A DNA stretch of 64,000 nucleotides from the NCBI GenBank assembly GCA_004380135.1, contig QXCR01000127.1, positions 22,774-86,773 of the forward strand. The letters are read 5' to 3'. The notes below the pieces were generated by a model. It made no database searches, was not told the DNA's origin, and saw only the letters and a list, made by a program, of their open reading frames with translations. Positions 12,342 through 21,788 of this stretch are shown here, in pieces. Position numbers and translations under genes: made by a program. This DNA comes from Stemphylium vesicarium. Taxonomy: Eukaryota > Ascomycota > Dothideomycetes > Pleosporales > Pleosporaceae. Positions within the stretch are counted from its first letter, which is position 1. Every line of letters starts with the position of its first letter.

Positions 12342-13517
12342 CTAAGTGAGCGTGGGTGCAGTCCAGTCAATGTACGTCGCAACGTCGGCACCAGAAGGAC
12401 CCTTTTCGATATTGGCCGTGTTTGCGTTCTGGTTAAGTAGGAATTTGTTGATGAACGCAGTAAGATCGGCCTGTTGGTTGGATGGGAATTGGCAGTGGTT
12501 GTGGTTGCCGGAACCAGTAAAGCCCATGTTGTCGGGTACACCAAGAGCTTTGTAGATGAGACGACCGGCCTTCATGCAAGCAGTCGTAGACACTGGTCCG
12601 AGCCAATCAATCTCGTTCTCAATAACAAGGAGACCGCGAGGGGCCACCATACCAGCGAGCTGATGGTGGTCAGTAGCGAGCGTGTTGGCCTTGGTACTAA
12701 ATGAATTGAATCTGGATGAGAACCAGACATTTTCGCCAACAATCTGACTGGAGGTCTGAATGTTCTTTCCCTTGGCCTTTTCTGAGTCGGAAATGCGCCA
12801 GCAGGCAGCACCGCCAGAGCCAGACTCCTGGGGTAGACCGAGAGCAATACGATCAACGAGGGCAGCCGCGACGAAAGCACCCTTGCCGTTGCGCGAGCAC
12901 CCAGTCACACCAACGCGCTTTGGGTCGATGCCAGATCCAGGGGTGGCCTCGATAGCGTCTATGACACGGTCCACACCCCAGGCCCAAGCAGTAAGGGCAC
13001 CGGCACTGTGACCAGAGCCGTACAAGTCATAAAACTTGCCTCTTCCACGACTGCTTTGACCTTGCTGTTGGGCGATCTCGTCGTTGTTGAAGGTGATGGT
13101 CGCAACACCGTTAGGGACGGGGATACTGGCAGCACCGTAGGCGATGATGGCCGGGAAGGGTCCGCTCCCACTGGGCTTCTTGATCGAGACGGAGAAAGAG
13201 ACGGACTTGCCGCCTTCGCTCGAAGTGATAGAGAGTGAGGACCCAGAGAAGCTAGCAGTGACAGTCGAAGGCTTCTTGGGGAAATCACCGAGCTCTTGGG
13301 CCTGCATGGCGGCGCTGACCTCCCTGTTCTTGCATGCGAAGTCTTCCTTGGTCTCAACAGCACTTCCGTCGAAGAACTTGAACGGATTCGGCAACTTGGA
13401 GTTGGCAGTTGTGGGGAACGTCGTTGGAACGGTGCAAGTCCCCTCCTGGCGTTGCTCAATGAAGGGCGCCGCCAGAACAGTCGTAGCAAGAAGCGGGATA
13501 GTAATTGAGTACTTCAT
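12342..13517 (-). CDS. Secreted 4-O-methyl-glucuronoyl methylesterase (CE15)
   Basis: Single exon, 391 residues. It cleaves ester bonds between 4-O-methyl-glucuronic acid of xylan and lignin alcohols, outside the cell, during plant-wall breakdown. A signal peptide is visible (MKYSITIPLLATTVLAAP) followed by a short propeptide-like stretch. The catalytic domain fills the rest: FPAIIAYG, the nucleophile motif GVTGCSRNGKGA (Ser at about 208), ENVWFSSRFN, IENEIDWLGP with the conserved acidic position, and the histidine motif NHNHCQFP (His at about 341). Cysteines at the expected places suggest the usual disulfides. There is no CBM1 module, unlike Trichoderma Cip2. Start is the first ATG before the signal peptide. 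A TATA-like element lies about 70 bases upstream. It has no pathway partner next to it. Confidence 0.92.
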   Translation of the reverse strand: MKYSITIPLLATTVLAAPFIEQRQEGTCTVPTTFPTTANSKLPNPFKFFDGSAVETKEDFACKNREVSAAMQAQELGDFPKKPSTVTASFSGSSLSITSSEGGKSVSFSVSIKKPSGSGPFPAIIAYGAASIPVPNGVATITFNNDEIAQQQGQSSRGRGKFYDLYGSGHSAGALTAWAWGVDRVIDAIEATPGSGIDPKRVGVTGCSRNGKGAFVAAALVDRIALGLPQESGSGGAACWRISDSEKAKGKNIQTSSQIVGENVWFSSRFNSFSTKANTLATDHHQLAGMVAPRGLLVIENEIDWLGPVSTTACMKAGRLIYKALGVPDNMGFTGSGNHNHCQFPSNQQADLTAFINKFLLNQNANTANIEKGPSGADVATYIDWTAPTLT

Positions 13518-15564
13518 ATTGGGCTGAATGATCGTCTTCGAGATGCGGTATGGTCGAAAGCGGACTGAAAGAGTGCGTTCATCTCTTATATACTGGCCAT
13601 GCTCTCCACAAGTAATCCATATCCCCGTGGCGGAATATAGCCACTAAATGAAGGCTTGGAGATGACCTAGTGAGCTTTGTAGTGTGACCACGGTGCAATC
13701 AAGGCCACACGTCTTGGCACCTACCAATACCTCCTCTCGCCACGCAGCAGTGGAACCATGGTTTCTGGCATCAGAATACTCTTAGTGACGCTATCACCAA
13801 TAGTTCGTCATCTTCCTTCATCTAACAGTTGATAATAAACTACCAAAGACTTTCGTTTTGACGGCACGGATTTGTCCCTAGACTACAGCGTCTCTCGAAG
13901 CATTCGAGTTTGTGTACACTACATGTCTTTCGGCTGACAGTTGCTCCATTGGATGTCTGCCAAATCATCCCATGTCTTTTGGTACCATCACAGTTCACTT
14001 TGGCAGCTTTCTATTGATGGGAAAACTGTTCATGGCCTCTATATCCGGGTCCGTCGATTGGGGTGCAGGACTTCCTTTGAGCCGTAAGGCGATCGTTTTG
14101 TACTCTAACACCCTTGGCTAACAGTCACCCCAGAAATGATGTGTGACCACTTGACGTTTGTTCAGATCCGGGTATGTGTGACCCATATAGGTATCGCACA
14201 ATGTAGAGAGTGTCCTGTCAGGCGCCCGGAATGGGGTTCGCTGCAGAATGATGATCAATTCGATGTAAGGGGCCATACACAATTTACAGATCCTGGCTCT
14301 ACCATCAAGTGGTGATTGCTTCCATGATGGCGGCTCTCCGTGCGTCCCCATGTTGTGGGGTGCAGTGGGGCATTTGTTTGAAGTGCCGTTTAGCCTGTTG
14401 ATCACCACGCGACTTCATCCGGCAGTATATGATCAGCAATCCGATCACTCATTCTGGACCTCTGATGCGCTTCCAGGTGAAGCTTGATCTTGCTTGGCGT
14501 CTCTAATTGTCTTTCGGGGAATTTGGGTGAATCGTACATGATATGTTGAGCGCGGAGTTGGAGTTGGGAACATCCAATCTAATGCGCAGTACCTTGTTAG
14601 CGTAACACTCGTCCGAGGTGGGTTACATATCATTAGGTAGGAGATCGAGCGCCTTGTGTAATCGATTTTGCCCTCTCAGGAAGCTGAGACGCCAGTCCGG
14701 GCGAGTGGGTTATCGGCAATACTTGCGCCTTCGCCCGAAAGTAGTGCGATTACGGGTGTTTGGTCTGAGATTAATCTCTTACTCTTGCCCTTGGCACGGA
14801 GATAAACAAACTATAAATATTACAAGTGTTGCAACATGAGAGTGCTGGACGTGCGAGCTTTGTTTTCGAGCTTGCAAGCGATCGTGAAGCCGCTAGACTG
14901 GCATGTGGAAGAAAGGGCAGAACCGGCTTTGAGCTTGTGTAGAGCCCAAGCAAGTGTAGAGCATTCTATCTTTGGCGACACATGGCGATGAAAGGCACTT
15001 GGGATGTGTCTTGCATGGAAATGGAGATCTTTCTTGAATGTCAGGACCCCAAATGCGTCGTTAATGTTGGTGTCACCACAGCAAGTCGACACATCGTGAA
15101 GCACAGTACGCAGTCATATTGGCATGACCACATATTGAGCATCTTCTATCGGGGGCACATAGAAAATATCGGCTGCATGCAAGAGGCAATTCAGACTCGA
15201 AGCTGTTCGTGTAGGGAGGACGGGTTAGATCGCGCTTCCCAAGTCTAGCGCTAGTAGTGGCTTCCGTCTTCGGCACCCCTCACATTCAGACGGGTGCTTC
15301 AACTCCGGTTGCAACAACATGTAAAAAGACGAGACATCAAGCCAACTGTGACGAAATACCGATACAAAACCACTGTCATCAAATCGCATAATTATCTAAC
15401 GAAAGAGAAGGAAGCAGAAAGTGTAACCTGAGTGGATACATCTGAAGCACAGCAAGCTGACCAAGCTGCCCCTCATTGGCTGTCGGCCCCCACCTTCGCA
15501 GTATATCTACACTCTCGAAGCGCTCTTTCGATCCGTCACAACCGGAAGTTCGAAATCACACAAA
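13518..15564. other. 2-kb intergenic region
   Basis: This stretch separates the divergent esterase and methyltransferase genes. Short open frames on both strands have no recognisable domains. Apart from the TATA-like element near 13590 I see no feature. The last 130 bases should include the methyltransferase promoter and leader. Confidence 0.45.
13585..13592 (-). promoter_or_regulatory. TATA-like element of the CE15 gene
   Basis: The minus strand reads TATATAAG about 68-75 bases upstream of the esterase start codon. The position and sequence fit a core promoter of an inducible secreted-enzyme gene. Confidence 0.5.
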
Positions 15565-16936
15565 ATGGCAGGCGAACGACAAGCCGCAGATGCCATCCGT
15601 TTTTACGATTCGAAGTCATGGGATTACGACGCTACATGGCACAATGACTTTACCAGGCGGTTCATGTCTTACCTTGAGATAGAACCTGGCCAACATGTAC
15701 TGGATTTGGCATGTGGAACGGGACTCTTAACTTTCCGCGAAGCAGAAGCAGTGGGCCCTCAAGGGCAGGTTGTGGGGGTCGATGTCACACCTGGCATGCT
15801 CGCGGTCGCCACCCATAGGAAGACTCAAGGAGGAGACAAATATGCAAACACGACTTTCCTCAAAGGCGATGTTTTGCATCTGGATGAGACAGAAGAACTC
15901 AAAGGAAAACAGTTCGATGTTATCACAGTGGCTTCCGCCTTGGTTCTGTTCCCTGATCCCAAAGCTGCCATGGAACATTGGGCGGGATTTCTGAAGCCCG
16001 GAGGCGTCGTTGCAGTGGATGCAACACACCCTAGGAATTTGGTGTCTGGCATGGTTCTTGAAAGGGTAGCTCGCAGACTGGAACTTCCTATTCCATACAA
16101 CCGTTCGTGGAGCAAATCAGAAGACACGCTCAAGCAGACAATGGAGTCGGCTGGCCTAAAAGTGGAGCAAGTCTTAACAGTCGATAACCAAGCGGGGTAC
16201 GGTAAACGGGTCTACGAACTGGAGCAATGGGACGATTTCTTTGTCGAAAACGTAATCGTCAAGGACATTGCAAGGACCTTTGCAAGCAATGACATCCGAA
16301 GAAAAGCTCAAGGCATCTACAAAGAAGAGTGGGAGAAGTTGGCGATAGATGGCAAGGTTGAGGAGGTGGATTCAGTGTTCCTTGGCATAGCGCGTAGACG
16401 TGAGTAACCCATGCAGCCGAAGTTGAACCAACAGTGAACTGACACGACGCACAGCTGCCGATGGTTCGAGGTATGTCCCACAGATGATCAAAGACGATGT
16501 CGTTTTCAGAGGCGGATGTCGCTGCGGCGGGGTACAGTACACATCAAGTGCTGCACCATCAGATATTACGCTCTGTCACTGTCGCGCATGCCAGCAACTG
16601 TCTGGGTCTGGCTTCCTTGCATTCACGCAGGTTCCGGCGAAAGATGTTACGTTCGCCTCAGAGGATACACGCACGACACTGAAGCTTTCGAGCGTCGCAG
16701 AACGTACCTTTTGCTCAGGTTGCGGCGCCCCGATATCCATGACTTATCCATCCGACCCTGATAAAATCGGCCTCTGCATGGCCACGGTCGACTTGCCGAG
16801 TCTCAAGACAGACTCGACGCCAAAGGTTGTGAAGCATATCTTTCTGCAGGAGAGAGCGCCTTGGGTAGTGTTGCCAGAAGACGGCACTGAGCGTTGGGGC
16901 ACCTCAGCAGATGCACACCTACTCACGCAGAAATGA
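15565..16936 (+). CDS. Class I SAM methyltransferase fused to a GFA (CENP-V/GFA) domain
   Basis: Exon 1 is 15565-16399 and exon 2 is 16455-16936, giving 438 residues. The N-terminal 278 residues are a Rossmann methyltransferase: VLDLACGTGLL (SAM motif I), VVGVDVTPGML (motif II), FDVITVASALVLFPDP (motif IV) and LKPGGVVAVD. The C-terminal part has the Zn-binding GFA pattern: GGCRCGGVQY, CHCRACQQLSGSGF and FCSGCGAPI. The 55-base intron has GTGAGT, a CTGAC branch site and CACAG. Splicing it opens a continuous frame through a short linker (ADGSRYVPQ). If it is not spliced, the methyltransferase ends RRRE-stop and the GFA frame would start at 16484, only 76 bases later, which is too close for a separate fungal promoter. 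Substrate unknown. GFA-fold proteins bind small thiols or formaldehyde adducts, so a link to C1 or thiol chemistry is only a guess. Confidence 0.72.
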
Positions 16937-17774
16937 TGGTAACAACAGAACAAGCGGTATAGTACACGTGCCGAGCGGCAGGATTATTGAGTTCTAATGG
17001 GACCGCTACTGCACTGCAGCTGGGGAGGGTGGGTACCCTGATCACTAAGAACCTTCAACATTTTCTGGCGGTCACAGTAAAATGTACCCAGCATTGCCTT
17101 TTCGGCCTCCATTGCTAGGGAGACTTTCTTCTGATGAATGTTTCCAAACGCCAGCTAGTGGATCGCGACGCGTACTAAGGGTGCGCTAAACGTTCGGCAT
17201 GTGGGCACGTCTTCGAAACGGTGAACGCAAACAAAACTAATGAAGAGTTTGAGCTCGACTGCAGCGTGACTAGATGCCGTGCGTCGCAGAGATCCAATTG
17301 GCTTGGGTTGTCTATCGGAGGGGGTTAAGCGATGTATACGTGTTGCGGTGTGCGAGCATGACGAGGCGAGCTAGCCGTCCCAGCCTCACAAAATCTGGCT
17401 TTCCCGGCCACGCTGATTTCCTGCCACCACGCTGCTGACACGAGGACAAAAGCCTCGCTCCCATTTTGTGCAAACAGTGAACCCTCTTTCGATCCTTTGG
17501 TACACTACACGCGTAGCAACTGCTTGCACTGCACCTACTGTGAAGGCTACCACTCGTTGACCGCCGCTACACCAACCCCACGCCTCTCGCTCCTCGGACC
17601 TATCGATAGCTTAGTTGACTGGGTTATCCTCCACGCGTTCCCCGTTCGAAAGGCGACATCACGTTTCACGGCGACTCCCTTCATATCTCTCGCTGCCGAT
17701 CAGACGGAGATAGCTGTAGGCGTCGGTGGCACTCTTGGACCCCGGCACCGGACATTTAGCTGCAGTAGCCCGTC
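16937..17774. other. Intergenic region, promoter of the next gene
   Basis: 838 bases without a supported gene. The part from about 17450 is C/T-rich, as expected for the leader of the gene starting at 17775. Confidence 0.45.
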
Positions 17775-19388
17775 ATGAGCCGTAACGGACCTCTTAACCT
17801 GGAGCTGCAACAGCCACCGCAGGCTCCGTATGCTACCCATGGCTCGCCGCGCGCAGGTGTAAAAGCACAGTCATACCACGCTCGCAAGCAGTCGGCTCCC
17901 CTGCCCCAGCATGATCTGCGCGCCTTTCACGACGTCGACATCACCGGCCTTCAACCACCACCTTCCGCTTTGACACCCACTACTGCCACCGCCTACGACC
18001 CACACGCGCCTTCCCCGCTAGAGGACTTCCCTCGGTCTGGCCGCAGCAGTCACCAGCGCACGCTGACGGGCACCATCTTTGACAACTTCAACCGTGCGAC
18101 ATCGACAATATCCCAACATACTTCACGAGCATCCTCACCCTCCAAGTCTTTGGCGAGTTTTATGCCCTCGAGGGGAGCTGTCGAGTCGAGCGCCAGCCAG
18201 CCCAAGATCCGCGCTCTCCAGAACTGGTTCAGCGGCTCTTCGGCCCCTGTGAAGCTGGGCGTTTCGCCGCACGACGACTACTCCGACTCCGAGTCGGCAT
18301 CTGGTGAGGAGTACGAGTCTGAGTCTGAATCGGAATCTGAGGCAGAGGAAGAGGAGAGGGGCAACATGATGGCCAACATCTTCACCCGTGGCTCGTCCCT
18401 CACGAGGAGTGGCTCCGAGAGCCCCCAGCGCTCAGACGCCATCCAGGGGCAGGCGCAGACACAGACCAAGGCACCCGCCCAGCCCACCACGAGCAGCAAG
18501 TTTGCCTGGCTGCTCAAGACGCAGAAGAACGCTGCTGTACCGGCTCCACCCCAGTCACCCACATACCACAACCCCGATGACGAGCTACTCAACCTCAACA
18601 TCTCTCAAGCTCTCTTCCCTCATGGCCCTGCCGACCCCCTCGCCGCCTCTTCTTTCCACGATCTCCTTACCAACGCCGAATCGCTACTCTCCCGCTACCA
18701 GACTGCCTACCGCCAGCTCTCGACCGCTCTGGTAGACGCACAGTCCGAGCAGAGCGCGCAGGATGACGAGCTCGACGAGGCCGAGACACGGGCGCGTCAC
18801 CTCAAGATGCAACTGGAGACCATGGCGACGCGTGCCGACGAGCAGGACGAACAGATGCGCTCGCTGATGGAAGACCTAGCCTTTGAACGGAAAGCAAGGC
18901 AGGAAGAAGAGGCGGCGCGCAAGAGGAGTCTCGCCCTCATCCGGGCCTCACCGCAATGCGAGCACACTTCATGCCAGGATACCGCAGTCCGCAGACACAA
19001 CCGCATCTCCGGCTCCGAACTTAGCGTCGATTCGGGCTTCGAGTCGGAGACGGAGACGGACGGCGCGAGTGTCTTTTCAAGAAACTGCCTCAGCCCAACC
19101 GGCACCGATCGTTCCTCTGTACTCGACAACGACGCCCACGACAGCACATCCAAGGCCCGCAAGCCGACAACACTACAACGGGGAAGCACGGTCGTCGAAA
19201 AGGGCAAGGTCGATATTGCCAAAGGTGGCTGGGGCTGCGCAAACTGCCAAGGCGGTGCGCAGTCTGCTGTATGGGGTCGTCTGGCCAAGGAGCGCGAGGA
19301 GAACCGCACTCTTCGTCTTCGGGTTGAGACGTTGGAAGAGGCCGTTGACGGCGCTCTAAACGCCGTCACTGGCGCTTGGGGAATGTAA
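17775..19388 (+). CDS. Uncharacterised protein with acidic linker and coiled coil
   Basis: Single exon, 537 residues. I do not recognise a named family. The first 160 residues are Pro/Ser/Thr-rich and probably disordered. A segment RALQNWFSGSSAPVKLG (about 145-165) looks like a conserved short motif. A strongly acidic SDSES/EEEE stretch follows at about 170-198. Residues 300-390 are highly charged with heptad-like leucines and should form a coiled coil (ETRARHLKMQLETMATRADE...). The C-terminus has GGWGCANCQGG, a single CxxC, followed by a second helical stretch (REENRTLRLRVETLEEAVD). This layout suggests a cytoskeletal, septum or scaffold protein, but nothing proves it. Start is the first ATG in frame. 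No introns. Confidence 0.75.
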   Translation: MSRNGPLNLELQQPPQAPYATHGSPRAGVKAQSYHARKQSAPLPQHDLRAFHDVDITGLQPPPSALTPTTATAYDPHAPSPLEDFPRSGRSSHQRTLTGTIFDNFNRATSTISQHTSRASSPSKSLASFMPSRGAVESSASQPKIRALQNWFSGSSAPVKLGVSPHDDYSDSESASGEEYESESESESEAEEEERGNMMANIFTRGSSLTRSGSESPQRSDAIQGQAQTQTKAPAQPTTSSKFAWLLKTQKNAAVPAPPQSPTYHNPDDELLNLNISQALFPHGPADPLAASSFHDLLTNAESLLSRYQTAYRQLSTALVDAQSEQSAQDDELDEAETRARHLKMQLETMATRADEQDEQMRSLMEDLAFERKARQEEEAARKRSLALIRASPQCEHTSCQDTAVRRHNRISGSELSVDSGFESETETDGASVFSRNCLSPTGTDRSSVLDNDAHDSTSKARKPTTLQRGSTVVEKGKVDIAKGGWGCANCQGGAQSAVWGRLAKEREENRTLRLRVETLEEAVDGALNAVTGAWGM

Positions 19389-19807
19389 ATATTGCGTGTC
19401 CGAGTACAATTTTTCTTGTGGAAAGGATCACTGGCGTCATATGGTTATACCAAGGGGGTTTTTGGTGGCATTAGATTGCTTTCTCATGGCATTTTGAACG
19501 TTTTTATATAGTTTAGCATGGACATGGACATGGAATACCACCTTTTTGCACCGCAGCACTGCTGTGTTGTGAGTCTTACATTATGTCTACGTTGCCAAGT
19601 GATGTATTTCAATTTGTCCTTGTTTCCAACTTCACCGTGGTCAAGTTTGGGCGAATCTTTCACGCTGTGTTATGTTTGAACATGTTTTGAGCCTAGTTTG
19701 TCTTCCGCTGTTATGCTTCATCAGTGTTTCCAAGCTGGTCACCGACCAACTCTCTGGAATGTTCTGGCTATGTGTGAAGGGTTGGCATGGCTGATGGGGT
19801 TAGGCGG
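19389..19807. other. 3' side of the coiled-coil gene
   Basis: T-rich sequence following the stop codon, consistent with a 3' untranslated region. No gene is seen. Confidence 0.4.
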
Positions 19808-20500
19808 AGTATCTGCCTGGAGTGTTGAGTGGGTTGGAAATGGGGGTAGGTTGGAGGGGGAAGGTGCTGTGGGAGTGTCTTCTGTGAGATGGGAATGTGT
19901 AGTGGTTGTTGTTGTTGTTGGTGGTGGTGTAGCCCCAGCGATAGGAGGATATGATGTATTCGCCCGGGGTACCAATCAACTCGGCTCCAGATTTTGGTTC
20001 GAGGGATAGTACGCGATGGGAGGCGGTTTAGTGGGATGTTGAGTGCTTAGTGGTGGTGTAGTTGTAGGGACGTTGTACTTGCCGGGGTGCACTATGACGG
20101 TGCGGATGGTCTTGAGTTGAAGAGTTCGTATGCTGCAAAGTGGCGGATTTGATAGGATTTGAACAAAGTAGCAGTGGCACGGTTATACTATTTGAAGGGA
20201 TGTAATAGAGACTGTATTTGCCTGGAGTGTTCATGAAGTAGTCCATGGATGTAAGATGGTGATGCTGTATTCTGCAACTTAGCTGTCTTTGATATGACAT
20301 AAAGTGGCTTGCGGTGTCACGATTGTATAGCTTGCGGAGATGGATATATATATTGTATTTGCCTAGAGTCTGCACGAGGTAGTCCACCGTCGCATGTTAG
20401 TAATATTATAATTTTCGAGGCTGCAGATTGAGTAGAACTAATCATGGCTAGCGATACTACGAATGTGTACGTTGTATTTGCCTGGAGTGTTCGTGAAGGG
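19808..20500. repeat. Degenerate dispersed repeat, unit near 120-140 bases
   Basis: The motif TATTTGCCTGGAGTGTTC and variants recur at about 19809, 20073, 20214, 20355 and 20472. Spacing of the last four is roughly 141, 141 and 117 bases. The copies share flanks such as TGAAGTAGTCCA. Read on the minus strand, each copy encodes a variant of N-T-P-G-K-Y-N, within an open frame at 20028-20387. The copies are too diverged to be a recent minisatellite. Confidence 0.5.
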
Positions 20501-20559
20501 GTAGAAAGGAGTATGTTAGTGGTGTTGTGTTCTGCGATAGAGCATGTGTAGTAGGAGAT

Positions 20560-21030
20560 ATAGGAGCCGTCGGACCCTTGTAGCCATTAAAGATAATTAT
20601 GATTGTTAAAGATGCCTTTCTTTGCTTCGCCCTAGGCTGCGCTAGGAATGATTAAGCCTCGTTATCTTCGAGGAGCTAGAGAAATAGTCTATTGTTCGAG
20701 CATCTCTTTAAGATGTTACTAACGGCGCCTAAGAAGTGGAATAGTTGGTATTAGCGACAAACAAGACTGCGGAAACACCTTTGGAGCGATCCTTGCATAT
20801 TCGTAGCTGAGTATTATAATAGTAATGCTAACATATGCTTAGGAGTAATCCCGAACCACGATTAGAGTCGGCCGTCGCGTAGTAAAATACCTCGATCGAC
20901 TCAGTAAAAGGCCTTCCAATACTAGTCGTACGGTAAACATAGTTCAAGCTCGCTTTACCCACTAGCCTACGGAGGCAGCAGCGCTTCTTCGGAAATACAT
21001 TGAGTAGCGTATCCTAGAACGCCCGCAGGT
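20560..21030. repeat. AT-rich, possibly mutated transposon relic
   Basis: The stretch is rich in TA steps with scattered GC-rich islands and has no long open frame. It differs from flanking sequence and looks like an old repeat worn by C-to-T mutation. No family can be named from sequence alone. It lies just left of a tRNA gene, a common neighbourhood for fungal insertions. Confidence 0.3.
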
Positions 21031-21219
21031 GAGTGTGTGTTCAGAAACGCATTGATGCTAAAGTGGGGCAATGTTTACAGCGTTATACCCTTTTCGGTCC
21101 AACATGGAAGGTGCGACTGGTCGCGCTCTTCCAGTTAAATAATTATATTATACAATTTTGGCCTATCTTCCATCAAACAACAACCTCCAGGTCTGTAGTT
21201 TTCGGCGGTCCCGCCTACA

Positions 21220-21304
21220 GCATCGGTGGTTTAGTGGTAAAATTAGCCGTTGCCATCCATCTAGGATATTCGGCTAGCCCCGGGTTCGATTCCCGGCCGA
21301 TGCA
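21220..21304 (+). tRNA. tRNA-Gly (GCC) with a short intron
   Basis: Acceptor strands GCATCGG and CCGATGC pair fully, with discriminator A. D-arm GGTTTAGTGGTAAAAT and T-arm CCGGGTTCGATTCCCGG are canonical. The anticodon stem AGCCG/CGGCT frames a loop with anticodon GCC. About 14 extra bases (near 21256-21269) sit just after the base 3' of the anticodon, the standard nuclear tRNA intron position. Without them the tRNA is 71 bases, normal for tRNA-Gly. Confidence 0.93.
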
Positions 21305-21788
21305 TTACAGCGATCTTCCTTTTTTGCTGTTTCTGTGACTACGTCGTTTTTTCTTTGCCATGTTCTCCCGATGTTCTGCGCCACATTGCACAGCCACGCA
21401 CCGGCCTCGTGTCTCTCTGAAGACCCGCCATCTCTTTTTAGCTACGCGCCCGCTTGTAGGCGACGGACTGCTGGCTTGGTTCATAATGCGCTGGCTCACC
21501 GTATCCCTGGGGTGGAAAACAGTGGTCCCTGGATCGTATGTGTCGTTGTCCCCACGCGCCGTGCCCTTGCCTTGTTCGCTCTACTTTCACAGCCTTGTGC
21601 GCACGCAGTGTACCTGTTCTTCACGTGGTAGTGTGGCTGTGAATGTGTGTAGGTGCTACGCGCAGTAAAGTTCACGCGTTGAAATAACGTTTCTTCCCTT
21701 CATTGATAGCCGGGAACCCTACTACTTGTCAGTGTTTGTTCTAAATTTCTAACATCCGCTGTTCGCGAAAACAAGCAATACATAGAAC
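21305..21788. other. Intergenic, tRNA-Gly to T5orf172-domain gene
   Basis: 484 bases. A T-run at 21317-21325 just after the tRNA fits an RNA polymerase III terminator. The rest is presumably promoter and leader of the gene at 21789. Confidence 0.45.

Noticed and set aside
12959..13489. 176-codon minus-strand frame overlapping the CE15 gene
   Set aside because: Shifted-frame shadow of the esterase, which has an intact catalytic triad.
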